From Pelosinus fermentans (lineage in GTDB: Bacteria > Bacillota > Negativicutes > DSM-13327), in contig DJJR01000039.1 of the NCBI GenBank assembly GCA_002434245.1, positions 69,128 to 133,127 on the forward strand: DNA of 64,000 nt. Reading direction: 5' to 3'. The notes under the pieces were generated by a model. It was not told the DNA's origin, did no database searches, and was given only the letters and a program-made list of their open reading frames with translations. Both the position numbers and the translations under genes were made by a program. Within the stretch, counting starts at the first letter, position 1. Every line of letters begins with the position of its first letter. Below are positions 7,821 through 16,602 of the stretch, one piece after another.

Positions 7821-9872
7821 TTGAGAGATTTTAAATATAATAAAATATTATTACTGTGCATCGTCATCGGTCTAGCGGCAGCGTTAACCATTGTCTGGCA
7901 GCGCCATAAAATAGAAGAAAGCAGCACAACCATTGAGATGGTTATGGAGTATGAAGATGTTGTGGAACTGGCTCAGCTTGAGGGGGTTCCTGCCGAACAT
8001 GTGATGCGGCGCATGAAAGAGGCTGGAATTACTTCTCTGGCAGTGTATGAGACCACGCTGGAGAAACTAAATAAAAGCGGCAAGGTGGCTGTTTTGTCGG
8101 GGGCTCAATTGCTGCAGCAGCATTATACTGGAATGCTGAATGATGCAGTTTGGCGAAACTTAGTAGAAACAGGCCGTATTCAAGCGGAGGATGTCTATGT
8201 TGTTGGACGTGATCCGAAAATTTTCGCTGAGGTGAAAGAAGATCTGATCGAAAGGCTGAGCCCTGAGAGGGTAACAGTCATTGACAGTCAGCGCCAGATT
8301 GTAGCTGTGAAAGCAAATTATGAAAAAGTAGTAAAATGGAATCTTGGCTTGCCCACTGATGAAATGCAGTATGTGTCAGGTCAGGGATTTTATGTAGTAG
8401 CACGGCCCAGCAATTATACGAAAGTGGAAAAAGAGAATGTAGAAGGTGTATTTGCCCGCTTATCAGGTATTGAAAATGTTTCTGCGCTGATATTTGTTGG
8501 TGATGAAGCCTTGGGGTATCCTGATTTATTACCGTTGACTTTGGAGAAGGTCAAAAGCAAACAATTGACATTAGGCTTGATTGAACATCCTCTGCAATTA
8601 CAGTTTTTTAAACAAGAGGGGCTTGTTCCCATGGCTATAGCCAATGATTACAAGGCAGCTCGTGTGTATGTGATTCCTAAAGATGAACAGCCTAAATTAA
8701 AATCAGCCGAAGCAGTTCAGCGCTGGATTGTAACGGATCAAGAACGCAATATACGCATTAATTTGCTTCGAAAATATGATAAAGCCGAACCGGGCAAAAC
8801 TCTTTTAGAAACCAATTTGGAGTATGTCGCCAATGTGAGAGATGGTTTAATTGCCAGTGGTTTTACCATCGGTAAGGCAGGACTTTTCCATCCCTATTTC
8901 CCTCAAGTCTTCTTATTAGTGGCAATTACCATCGGAACAGTGGCTGCCGGAGTATTATTTTTGACCTTAGTGCGTCCTTTTTCTGTACGCTATCAATATG
9001 CACTATTGCTGCTGCTCTCTCTGGTTTTTGCATTTCCTCTGCTAAAAGGCAGCGGAAATGCAGTGCGCCAGGCCGTGGCCTTATGCAGTGCTGTTATTTT
9101 CCCTGTTTTAGCTATGACGTGGCAGCTTGACCGCTGGAAAAAGCTGTCGATAGAAGGGCGGGGACGCCTTACTGGTATTATAAAAGATGGGATCGGCGGC
9201 TTAATCATCACCGTCATGCTGTCCATGGTTGGTGGTATGTATGTGGCAGCTGTACTGGGGGATGTACGTTTTTTTCTGGAAATGGAAATCTTCCGTGGTG
9301 TAAAGATAACCTTTGTGGCTCCGCTGCTCCTTATTACGATCATTTATTTAGCTCGGTATAATTTATTTGAAAATGAGCAAGAGGATGAAAGAGACATTTG
9401 GCAGCAGGTTATAAAATTGCTGAATTATCCTTTGTATATTAAAACCTTATTTGTATTTGCCCTGGCAGCAATTGGTGCTTGGGTATTCATTGGCAGATCT
9501 GGTCATACAGCAGGTGTGCCAGTACCAGATATAGAACTAAAAATGCGGGCCTTTCTGGAAAGGGTTATGTATGCCAGACCGCGAGGCAAAGAATTCATGA
9601 TTGGGCATCCTGCTTTTTTCTTAGCAGTTATGGCACTGTATCGGAAATGGCCTCGTGTGGTACACTATGCAATGATCGTAGCTGCAACTATTGCTCAGGG
9701 TTCCCTGGTTGAAACCTTTGCCCATTTGCGCACTCCAGTGCTCATGTCTTTTGTTCGCGGCATAGATGGCATGGTAGCGGGGATTGGTGTAGGTATAGTA
9801 GCAGTACTTGCTGTTCAAGTGCTCTGTTACTTGTCTGTTGTCCTAGGAAGGAGATCTGTTAAGAATGAGTGA
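7821..9872 (+). CDS. DUF5693-family multispanning membrane protein
   Basis: The 683-residue protein has an N-terminal anchor (ILLLCIVIGLAAALTIV), an extracytoplasmic region of about 330 residues, and then about eight to ten membrane helices from residue 360 onward. It is recognised as the DUF5693 type mainly by this layout and by its partner, since this family typically sits directly before csaB in Firmicutes. Its job is unknown; a link to secondary cell-wall polymer or S-layer anchoring is inferred from the neighbour. The start is TTG at 7821 behind AAGGTGGG. It overlaps csaB by 8 bases, so the two are coupled. Confidence 0.7.
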   Translation: MRDFKYNKILLLCIVIGLAAALTIVWQRHKIEESSTTIEMVMEYEDVVELAQLEGVPAEHVMRRMKEAGITSLAVYETTLEKLNKSGKVAVLSGAQLLQQHYTGMLNDAVWRNLVETGRIQAEDVYVVGRDPKIFAEVKEDLIERLSPERVTVIDSQRQIVAVKANYEKVVKWNLGLPTDEMQYVSGQGFYVVARPSNYTKVEKENVEGVFARLSGIENVSALIFVGDEALGYPDLLPLTLEKVKSKQLTLGLIEHPLQLQFFKQEGLVPMAIANDYKAARVYVIPKDEQPKLKSAEAVQRWIVTDQERNIRINLLRKYDKAEPGKTLLETNLEYVANVRDGLIASGFTIGKAGLFHPYFPQVFLLVAITIGTVAAGVLFLTLVRPFSVRYQYALLLLLSLVFAFPLLKGSGNAVRQAVALCSAVIFPVLAMTWQLDRWKKLSIEGRGRLTGIIKDGIGGLIITVMLSMVGGMYVAAVLGDVRFFLEMEIFRGVKITFVAPLLLITIIYLARYNLFENEQEDERDIWQQVIKLLNYPLYIKTLFVFALAAIGAWVFIGRSGHTAGVPVPDIELKMRAFLERVMYARPRGKEFMIGHPAFFLAVMALYRKWPRVVHYAMIVAATIAQGSLVETFAHLRTPVLMSFVRGIDGMVAGIGVGIVAVLAVQVLCYLSVVLGRRSVKNE

Positions 9873-10998
9873 GATTGTTATTTCAGGATACTATGGTTTT
9901 GGCAATGCCGGTGATGAAGCCATGCTGGCAGCCATGATCGAGGTATTGACTGAACTTGCATCCGATATAAAAATTACAGTGATCTCCGGCAACCCAGAAG
10001 ATACCTGCAGACGTCACGGAGTTGCGGCTGTATATCGTTTAAACTTTCCTGAGATTATCAAAGTTTTATCACGAAGCCAGCTGTTAATCAGCGGCGGCGG
10101 CAGTCTGCTCCAGGACGTCACTAGTGAACGCAGCTTATATTATTACTTAAGCATTATGATGTTCGCGAAAAAACTGGGGACTCCTGTTATGCTCTATGCT
10201 CAGGGAATTGGTCCGGTGCGTGGCACATTGGCTAGAAGTGCTATGCGCTATATTGGTAATATGGTGGATTTGATTACTGTCAGAGACGAAGGCTCTCTTG
10301 CAGAGTTAAAGCGGCTGGAAGTAGTAAAGCCGCCAATCCATGTTACTGCGGACCCTGTATTGGCAATGCATCAGGTAGATAAGCAAATTGGCCGCAGGAT
10401 TTTGCGCAATGCCGGAGTAGAAGGCAATGTACCTCTTATTGGCATATCGGTGCGGGAGTGGAAGGATTGGAAGCACTATAAAGAGGTTCTGGTGGAAGCG
10501 GCCAATCAATTGTCAGAAGAATTTGGGGCAAAGATTGTATTTTTGCCCATGCAATGGCCAGAGGATTGTGCCGTATCAAAAAGAATGGCCATTCGTACGA
10601 AATCCAAGGCTATTGTACTCACGGAAGAGTATACCACTAGTGAATTATTGTCCCTAGTAGGAAACTTTGATATGCTGATTGGCATTCGCCTCCATGCTTT
10701 AATCTTTGCCGCAGTGATGCATGTGCCAATGGTGGGGATTTCCTATGATCCTAAGATTGATCGTTTTTTAGAGTCTTTGGGAGAATGTCATGCTGGAGAT
10801 TTACAAAATCTTGATGCCCAAAGTTTGGTAGAAAAAGTGCGCCAGCTATGGTCGACAAGCAAAGGGGCAAAACAATCCAAAGTTGAGCAAAGTACATATC
10901 TTAGGGATAAAGCATTTCAAAATGCAGAATTAGCGTTGGAACTCATTTCTCAAAGAAAGTGGGGGAAGGCAAATCATGAAAAAAATAATATGGCGTGA
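9865..10998 (+). CDS. csaB: Polysaccharide pyruvyl transferase CsaB
   Basis: The 377-residue protein starts MSEIVISGYYGFGNAGDEAML, the CsaB hallmark, and has SGGGSLLQDVTS and the C-terminal MLIGIRLHALIFAAV motif of the pyruvyl-transferase (PS_pyruv_trans) family. CsaB adds pyruvate ketals to a cell-wall polysaccharide so that SLH-domain proteins can dock on it. In bacteria with an outer membrane held by SLH proteins this would be part of envelope tethering; that extension is inference. AAGGAGA precedes the ATG. It overlaps the DUF5693 gene and the YitT gene at either end, forming a tight three-gene unit. Confidence 0.92.
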   Translation: MSEIVISGYYGFGNAGDEAMLAAMIEVLTELASDIKITVISGNPEDTCRRHGVAAVYRLNFPEIIKVLSRSQLLISGGGSLLQDVTSERSLYYYLSIMMFAKKLGTPVMLYAQGIGPVRGTLARSAMRYIGNMVDLITVRDEGSLAELKRLEVVKPPIHVTADPVLAMHQVDKQIGRRILRNAGVEGNVPLIGISVREWKDWKHYKEVLVEAANQLSEEFGAKIVFLPMQWPEDCAVSKRMAIRTKSKAIVLTEEYTTSELLSLVGNFDMLIGIRLHALIFAAVMHVPMVGISYDPKIDRFLESLGECHAGDLQNLDAQSLVEKVRQLWSTSKGAKQSKVEQSTYLRDKAFQNAELALELISQRKWGKANHEKNNMA

Positions 10999-11821
10999 TT
11001 ACCTGGGAATTGCAGTAGGAGCTGCTATTACAGCGGTTAGCCTCAACATGTTTTTAATACCCAATAAAGTGGCAGCAGGTGGTGTCAGCGGTTTAGCGAC
11101 GGTGCTGCATCATTTATTGAATTGGCCGGTAGGGATTATTATGCTGGCATTTAATATTCCTTTATTTATCATTGGCCTTAAGGTCATGGGCGCGCGTTAT
11201 GGTATTAATACCCTGTTTGGTGCCGCGATGCTTTCTATCGCGATTGATCTGATGGCTCCTTACACACCTGTGCTGACAGGTGATTTGCTGCTCAATTCTT
11301 TATATGGCGGTGTCATAGGCGGTATTGGTATGGGAATTGTCTTTCGTTATAAAGGCAATACTGCAGGAACAGCCTTAGCAGCTGTTATTTTGAATAAATT
11401 ACTGAAAATTCGTGTTGGGCAAGCCATGATGGCTGCTGATTTTTTTGTAATCGTCTTTGCCGGTTTAGCCTTTAAAAGCGCTGAACTTTCATTATATGCG
11501 TTGATTTCGATTTTTGTGACAGGACAGATTGTTGATTTGGTACAGGAAGGTCCTAGTACGTCTAAGGCCTTTTTTGTTATGAGCAGTCAGCCAAAACAAG
11601 TAGCAGATGCCATTATTAAAGAAATGGATCGAGGCGTAACGGTACTCCAAGCCAAGGGCGGCTATACGGGAGATCCTCGAGAGATGCTATTGTGTGTGGT
11701 AAGTACCAGTGAAGTGACGCAGTTAAAAGAAGTCATTTATCATATTGATTCGAAAGCTTTTGTGATTGTGACCACTGCTCACGAGGTATTAGGTGAAGGT
11801 TTTACAGAAGTAAAAATATAA
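10976..11821 (+). CDS. YitT-family membrane protein (DUF161 + DUF2179)
   Basis: The 281-residue protein has about five membrane helices in its first 190 residues (AVGAAITAVSLNMFLIPNKVAAGGVSG is the characteristic start) and a cytoplasmic C-terminal DUF2179 domain with MDRGVTVLQAKGGYTG and VTTAHEVLGEGF. This is the YitT/YpjC family, abundant in Firmicutes and of unknown transport or regulatory role. The start overlaps the end of csaB by 23 bases with GGGGAAGG as ribosome site, so it is co-translated with csaB, though a functional link is unproven. Confidence 0.88.
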   Translation: MKKIIWRDYLGIAVGAAITAVSLNMFLIPNKVAAGGVSGLATVLHHLLNWPVGIIMLAFNIPLFIIGLKVMGARYGINTLFGAAMLSIAIDLMAPYTPVLTGDLLLNSLYGGVIGGIGMGIVFRYKGNTAGTALAAVILNKLLKIRVGQAMMAADFFVIVFAGLAFKSAELSLYALISIFVTGQIVDLVQEGPSTSKAFFVMSSQPKQVADAIIKEMDRGVTVLQAKGGYTGDPREMLLCVVSTSEVTQLKEVIYHIDSKAFVIVTTAHEVLGEGFTEVKI

Positions 11822-11847
11822 AGCTTGATTTTAAGGAGGTCATAGAT

Positions 11848-12693
11848 ATGGCTGAAAAACTGACGCAAGAACAAGTATCCCAATTAGAAAAATATGCACA
11901 GTCCATTCGCTATAGTATTGTGCAAATGGTTACGGAGGCTCAATCGGGTCATCCAGGTGGTTCCTTATCAGCGGCTGATATTCTCACAACACTATATTTT
12001 GCTGAGATGAATGTAAATCCTAACGATCCTCAGGCAGCGTCCAGAGATCGTTTTGTTTTGTCCAAAGGTCATGCAGCTCCTGTTTTGTATGCGACATTGG
12101 CAGAGAAAGGCTTTTTCCCAAAGGAAGAATTGCTGACACTGCGTAGGATTGACAGCCGCCTGCAAGGGCATCCCAGCATGAAGAATCTGCCAGGTATCGA
12201 TATGTCTACCGGTTCATTAGGACAGGGTTTGAGTGCTGCTGCAGGATTGGCGCTGGCTGCTCGTCTTGATAATAGTGCAAGCCGCGTTTATACTGTGCTG
12301 GGCGATGGCGAGCTGGAGGAAGGTATGGTGTGGGAAGCTGCTATGTTTGCCACTCATTACAAATTAGATAATTTGACTGCTTTTGTAGATTTTAATGGAC
12401 TGCAAATTGATGGTCCCATATCCGAAGTATTGTCACCATTGCCAATTCCAGAGAAATGGGCTGCTTTCAACTGGCATGTGATTCAAATTGATGGACATGA
12501 TATCCAGGCGATTTATGATGCGATTCAAACTGCTAAAACAATAAAAGGCAAACCAACGATGATTGTTGCCCAAACGATAAAAGGCAAGGGCGTATGTGAA
12601 ATGGAAAACATTGCTGATTGGCATGGCAAGGCTCCTAGCCGTCAACAATGTGACTTGTTCCTGTCCCAATTAAATGAATTAGAAGCACAATAA
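11848..12693 (+). CDS. Transketolase, N-terminal (thiamine pyrophosphate-binding) subunit
   Basis: The 281-residue protein corresponds to the first half of classical transketolase. It contains SGHPGGSLSAADIL, the SKGHAAPVLYA motif and the TPP-binding GDGELEEGMVWEA...N region (GDG...NFN-like VDFNGLQIDG). With the following subunit it transfers two-carbon ketol units in the non-oxidative pentose phosphate pathway. The split into two polypeptides is common in Firmicutes, archaea and some other bacteria. TTAAGGAGG precedes the ATG. It is followed 54 bases later by the partner subunit. Confidence 0.95.
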   Translation: MAEKLTQEQVSQLEKYAQSIRYSIVQMVTEAQSGHPGGSLSAADILTTLYFAEMNVNPNDPQAASRDRFVLSKGHAAPVLYATLAEKGFFPKEELLTLRRIDSRLQGHPSMKNLPGIDMSTGSLGQGLSAAAGLALAARLDNSASRVYTVLGDGELEEGMVWEAAMFATHYKLDNLTAFVDFNGLQIDGPISEVLSPLPIPEKWAAFNWHVIQIDGHDIQAIYDAIQTAKTIKGKPTMIVAQTIKGKGVCEMENIADWHGKAPSRQQCDLFLSQLNELEAQ

Positions 12694-12747
12694 AAAATAG
12701 GCAGGTTCAAATCGACATTTTGAATCAGCCATTGAGAGGTGTAGAGA

Positions 12748-13683
12748 ATGGGTTTAGCAACTCGTGAAGCATATGGAGAAATATTAAAAGAGCTTGGGGG
12801 AAAGTATGAAAATATCGTTGTGCTGGATGCGGATTTATCCAAATCTACCAAGACAGCTGTATTTGCAAAAGCATTTCCCCAGCGTTTTTTTAACGTAGGA
12901 ATTGCAGAACAAAATCTAATGGGCGTAGGAGCAGGTCTGGCTGCCGGCGGAAAGATACCTTTTGTATCTACTTTTGCCATGTTTGCTGCTGGCCGGGCTT
13001 TTGAACAAATCCGGAATTCGATTTGTTATCCAAAACTGAATGTTAAGATTGCCGCTACTCATGCTGGTTTAACCGTTGGTGAAGATGGAGCTTCCCATCA
13101 AGCCATTGAAGATATTTCTCTCATGCGCAGTATTCCTAATATGACAGTGATTGTACCGGCAGATGCTGAAGAAACACGGAAAGCGATTACTTTTGCAGCA
13201 GAATATGATGGCCCTGTTTATATTCGTCTGGGACGTATGGCAGTCCCCGATTTATTTGCTGCTGATTATACATTCGAGCATGGCAAGGCTGTACAGCTGG
13301 CAGATGGTAAAGATGTTACTATTATTGCAACTGGTATTATGGTTGGCGCCGCAAATGAAGCTGCCAAGCAATTACAAGATGCAGGTATCAGCGCCAGAGT
13401 GCTGAATATCCATACCATTAAACCAATTGATAAGGAAGCGATCATAAAGGCCGCTGCTGATACAGGTGCTATTGTCACTTGCGAGGAACACAGCATCATT
13501 GGCGGCTTAGGCAGTGCTGTTGCGGAAGTACTGGTAGAAAACAGTCCTGTTCCTATGGAACGCATCGGTGTATGTGATACCTTTGGTGAGTCCGGCATAC
13601 CCAGCGCTCTTTTAAAGAAATACCACTTAACTGCAGAAGATATTGCTGCAGCTGCTAAGAAAGTAATTAGCCGCAAGAAATAA
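12748..13683 (+). CDS. Transketolase, C-terminal (pyrimidine-binding) subunit
   Basis: The 311-residue protein is the second half of transketolase: a pyrimidine-binding domain with the catalytic glutamate in FNVGIAEQNLMG, then the C-terminal transketolase domain (VTIIATGIMVGAANEAAKQL, HTIKPIDKEAI, EEHSIIGGLGSAVAEVL). The similarity to DXP synthase ends is expected, but the size and the adjacent TPP subunit identify it as split transketolase. GAGGTGTAGAG lies before the ATG. A strong terminator follows 20 bases after the stop, ending the pair as an operon. Confidence 0.95.
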   Translation: MGLATREAYGEILKELGGKYENIVVLDADLSKSTKTAVFAKAFPQRFFNVGIAEQNLMGVGAGLAAGGKIPFVSTFAMFAAGRAFEQIRNSICYPKLNVKIAATHAGLTVGEDGASHQAIEDISLMRSIPNMTVIVPADAEETRKAITFAAEYDGPVYIRLGRMAVPDLFAADYTFEHGKAVQLADGKDVTIIATGIMVGAANEAAKQLQDAGISARVLNIHTIKPIDKEAIIKAAADTGAIVTCEEHSIIGGLGSAVAEVLVENSPVPMERIGVCDTFGESGIPSALLKKYHLTAEDIAAAAKKVISRKK

Positions 13684-13700
13684 ATACCAATACCAATAAA

Positions 13701-13740
13701 ACGCCCCTCGCATGCATACACATGTAGAGGGGCGTTTTTT
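13701..13740 (+). terminator. Intrinsic terminator after the transketolase pair
   Basis: The arms ACGCCCCT (13701) and AGGGGCGT (13727-13734), extended inward by CATG/CATG pairs, are followed by TTTTTT. Confidence 0.9.
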
Positions 13741-13763
13741 AGTAAGCCTAGAAAATATAGTTT

Positions 13764-13907
13764 AAGGGAACGTTGAACACAGAGGGCGCAGAGATTCACA
13801 GAGAGCACAGAGATTTTAACCGTATCTATTTTTTCTCAGTGTTCTCTGCGCCTCTGCGGTTCGGTTTACTTTCTATGTTTTAAAGGACGCGTAGCGTTTT
13901 TCTTATT
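13764..13907. repeat. Dispersed repeat, module A, long form
   Basis: This is a near-identical direct copy of 1213-1357, including the non-palindromic right flank CGGTTTACTTTCTATG and GGACGCGTAGCG. It runs almost to the ribosome site of the next gene. Confidence 0.85.
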
Positions 13908-13925
13908 GTGTATGGAGGGGAAAGG

Positions 13926-14675
13926 ATGAAGGCATGGCGGGTTGTCAGTTTAGGCAGGCGGGTGCTGAGTAAGTTAGCCCTTTGTATGATGGGCTTTATT
14001 GCCATGCTGAAGATGGGGTCTACAGTAGCGATGGCGGTATCGATGATCATTTCCATTCTGGTATATGCGATGGCTTTTGGACTAAAATTTGCTGTTGGGT
14101 TTGTAATCCTGCTGCTTTTGCATGAATGGGGGCATTTGGTGGCATCTAAGGTTGTTGGTCTGCCTGTTTCACGTCCTATTTTTGTACCTTTTCTTGGTGC
14201 TGTTATACGTATTAAGAAACTGCCGTTAAATGCCAAGATGGAAGCCAATGTAGCCATCGGCGGACCTGCGATGGGGACGCTGAGTGCATTGCTCTGTCTG
14301 GTATTCTACTTATGGACGGACAGTTTACTAATGCTGGTGCTTTCGTATACCGCTTGTCTTTTAAATTTATTTAATCTGATTCCTTGCGATCCTCTGGACG
14401 GAGGACGCATTGCTGTTGCTGTAACCCACCGCCTTTGGTGGCTGGGAAGCCTGATTATTGGCATATTATTCTTGCAGACATATAGTTTTTTCTTATTTAT
14501 ATTCTTTTTGTTTTCCTTATACAGAACCTGGAAGAATGTTGATATTAAAGAGAATTATTCCTATTATCAGCTTACCATGAAGCAGCGCTTAGCAGTGGGC
14601 TGGTGGTATTTTGGCCTGATTATCGTTCTAGGAGTCACGACGTTATATATTGGGGCAATCTTTCACGGCCAATAG
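13926..14675 (+). CDS. M50 (site-2 protease type) membrane metallopeptidase
   Basis: From ATG 13926 the protein has 249 residues. It shows the zinc motif HEWGH (LLLLHEWGHLVASK) inside the second hydrophobic segment, and the later CDPLDGGR motif, equivalent to the NPDG aspartate that provides the third zinc ligand in site-2 proteases. About five or six membrane segments are visible. Such intramembrane proteases cut membrane-bound anti-sigma factors or other membrane substrates; the target here is unknown. GGAGGGG at 13914 sets this ATG as the start rather than the in-frame GTG at 13908. The gene stands alone. Confidence 0.88.
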   Translation: MKAWRVVSLGRRVLSKLALCMMGFIAMLKMGSTVAMAVSMIISILVYAMAFGLKFAVGFVILLLLHEWGHLVASKVVGLPVSRPIFVPFLGAVIRIKKLPLNAKMEANVAIGGPAMGTLSALLCLVFYLWTDSLLMLVLSYTACLLNLFNLIPCDPLDGGRIAVAVTHRLWWLGSLIIGILFLQTYSFFLFIFFLFSLYRTWKNVDIKENYSYYQLTMKQRLAVGWWYFGLIIVLGVTTLYIGAIFHGQ

Positions 14676-14685
14676 AGAGAGTACA

Positions 14686-14810
14686 AAAATATCAATGACA
14701 AACAGAGTAAATAGAACGATTTAACCGCAGAGACGCAGAGGACGCTGAGAGAGATTTTTAACCCTATCTATCTATCTTTTCTCTGTGTTCTCTGCGTCTA
14801 TGCGGTTCGA
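14686..14810. repeat. Dispersed repeat, module A with flank, inverted relative to 22698 and 34126
   Basis: The flank CAATGACAAACAGAGTAAAT and palindrome TTAACCGCAGAGACGCAGAG...TCTGCGTCTATGCGGTTCGA are the reverse complement of the unit at 22698-22809, including the central AGATAGATAGGG stretch. The conserved unit is therefore about 115-125 bp. Confidence 0.85.
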
Positions 14811-14840
14811 ATTTTCGATGCCTTTTGAGGAGGACATTTC

Positions 14841-14885
14841 TTGATAATGACATATAGTGGGACATCATCTTATCAACCAGCCTAA
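14841..14885 (+). CDS. Possible 14-codon leader peptide upstream of ftsE
   Basis: TTG at 14841 follows a perfect GAGGAGGA (14827-14834) with six-base spacing and opens a 14-codon frame (MIMTYSGTSSYQPA) that stops at 14885. It could be a leader peptide or just the relic of a lost gene start next to the repeat. No homology is recognised. The rest of 14886-15018 holds only AT-rich sequence and probably the ftsE promoter. Confidence 0.2.
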   Translation: MIMTYSGTSSYQPA

Positions 14886-15018
14886 TTTCTACAATTTACT
14901 ACATTGTAAAAGTTGGATGATGAAAATTAATAGCAAAAAAAAGGGATTTAGCTATTAACGTCAAAGATTTAATACTAGAATTGAAATTTTTCTGGTAGTG
15001 AGGGAGAGTGACGAAAGT

Positions 15019-15705
15019 TTGATTCATTTAGATGGTGTTTCTAAAATTTATGACAATGGTTGTGTCGCCCTCTCTGATATTACGCTTGACATTCCAAAAG
15101 GTGATTTTGTATTTGTGGTAGGTCCCAGTGGTGCAGGTAAATCCACCTTTATAAAGTTGATTTTTCGGGAGGAACTTCCGACAAAGGGTAAATTAATTGT
15201 CAATGGTCGTAATGTTGGTGAGTTAGAACCTTCAGAGATACCATATCTGAGGCGTAATTTAGGTATCGTGTTTCAGGATTATAGACTGCTGCCAAATAAA
15301 ACCGTATATGAGAATGTGGCTTTTGCCATGCAGGTAATCGAGTCATCCCGCCGTGATATTCAAAAGCGGGTATCTCATGTATTGGACTTGGTGGGTTTAC
15401 GTCATAAAGCTAAGAATTTTCCAGGTGAGTTGTCTGGTGGTGAGCAGCAGCGTATTGCTATTGCCAGGGCGATTGTTAATAATCCCGTGGTGGTCATTGC
15501 CGATGAACCCACAGGTAATCTTGATCCGGAAACTTCTTGGGATATTATGAGGATCTTTGAACGCATTAATCGGAATGGGACAACCATTGTCATGGCTACT
15601 CATGATAAAAGTGTAGTGGATGCTATGAAAAAACGGGTTATTGCAATTGAAAAGAGCTGTATTGCTCGCGATCAGGTGAGAGGGGTATACGGCTATGAAG
15701 ATTAG
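15019..15705 (+). CDS. ftsE: Cell-division ABC ATPase FtsE
   Basis: FtsE is the ATPase of the FtsEX complex, which transmits ATP hydrolysis across the membrane to activate peptidoglycan hydrolases at the division site. Walker A GPSGAGKST, the Q-loop region IVFQDYRLLPN, signature LSGGEQQRIAIARAI and Walker B VVIADEPTGNLDPETS are present. The frame is open from GTG 14998, but that codon has no ribosome site. TTG 15019 gives MIHLDGVSKIYDNG, which matches family N-termini, with AGGGAG twelve bases upstream. The end overlaps ftsX by 11 bases. Confidence 0.95.
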   Translation: MIHLDGVSKIYDNGCVALSDITLDIPKGDFVFVVGPSGAGKSTFIKLIFREELPTKGKLIVNGRNVGELEPSEIPYLRRNLGIVFQDYRLLPNKTVYENVAFAMQVIESSRRDIQKRVSHVLDLVGLRHKAKNFPGELSGGEQQRIAIARAIVNNPVVVIADEPTGNLDPETSWDIMRIFERINRNGTTIVMATHDKSVVDAMKKRVIAIEKSCIARDQVRGVYGYED

Positions 15706-16582
15706 AACCATGGAATATTTTATTAAAGAAGCTCTTACTTCTCTGAAACGCAACGGATTAATGAGCTTTGCATCCGTGACTACAGTAGCCTTATCCCTGC
15801 TCATCTTGGGGATGTTTCTGGTCATGGTGCTTAACTTAAATAATATGGCTTCTACGTTAGAATCACAGGTGCAAATTTCTGTATATTTGCAAGATGGCTT
15901 AACCGATCTTGAAATGCGTGAGGTGGGAACCCGCATTACCAAGATTCCCGGCGTTGTGCAAGTGAGTTTTGTAGGGAAAGAAGAGGCAATGAGCCGCTTT
16001 AAAGAGCGTCTGGGTGAGCAGCAGGGACTACTGAATGCATTAGGCGAAGCAAATCCTTTACCGAATGCTTTTGAGGTAAAGGTGGACAATACAGAACGTG
16101 TAAAAGCCGCCGCTCAGACTATGATGCAGTTAAAAGGTGTAGAAAACGCTAAATTTGGTCAGGAAGTAGTCGAGCAGTTATTTGCTTTGACAAAAATGGT
16201 GCGTATTTTTGGTTTGATTATCATAGTATTCTTGGCCTTGGCCGCTTTGTTTATTATTTCAAACACCATTCGAATTACGGTATTTGCCCGACGTAAGGAG
16301 ATTGGCATTATGAAATATGTAGGGGCTACCAATTGGTTTATTCGCTGGCCTTTCTTATTGGAAGGTATGATGTTAGGGTTTGGTGGAGCATTAGTTGCAG
16401 TTTTGTTTTTAAATGAAACCTATGGGGTTCTGATCCATCAGGTATACGAATCCTTGGCCTTTCTACCGCTAATTCCCCAATACCCGTTTATCACGAATAT
16501 TAGTGTAGTGTTATTAGTGACAGGAACAGTAATTGGTGCTTTAGGCAGTACGATATCACTACGTCGCTATATGAGAGTATAG
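15695..16582 (+). CDS. ftsX: Cell-division membrane protein FtsX
   Basis: The 295-residue protein has the FtsX layout: a cytoplasmic N-terminus (YFIKEALTSLKRNGLMSFASVTT), a first helix, an extracytoplasmic domain of about 120 residues (VQISVYLQDGLTDLEMREV...), then three helices with the FtsX signature ARRKEIGIMKYVGATNWFIRWPF. FtsX lets FtsE control periplasmic hydrolases through its outer domain. It is translationally coupled to ftsE, and the following gene encodes the expected hydrolase/activator partner. Confidence 0.96.
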   Translation: MKIRTMEYFIKEALTSLKRNGLMSFASVTTVALSLLILGMFLVMVLNLNNMASTLESQVQISVYLQDGLTDLEMREVGTRITKIPGVVQVSFVGKEEAMSRFKERLGEQQGLLNALGEANPLPNAFEVKVDNTERVKAAAQTMMQLKGVENAKFGQEVVEQLFALTKMVRIFGLIIIVFLALAALFIISNTIRITVFARRKEIGIMKYVGATNWFIRWPFLLEGMMLGFGGALVAVLFLNETYGVLIHQVYESLAFLPLIPQYPFITNISVVLLVTGTVIGALGSTISLRRYMRV

Positions 16583-16602
16583 AGGGTAGCAGGAGGGATT
16601 GG

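Noticed and set aside
13266..13808. 180-codon minus-strand frame opposite the transketolase C subunit
   Set aside because: It is antisense to a strongly supported gene and runs through the terminator and repeat.
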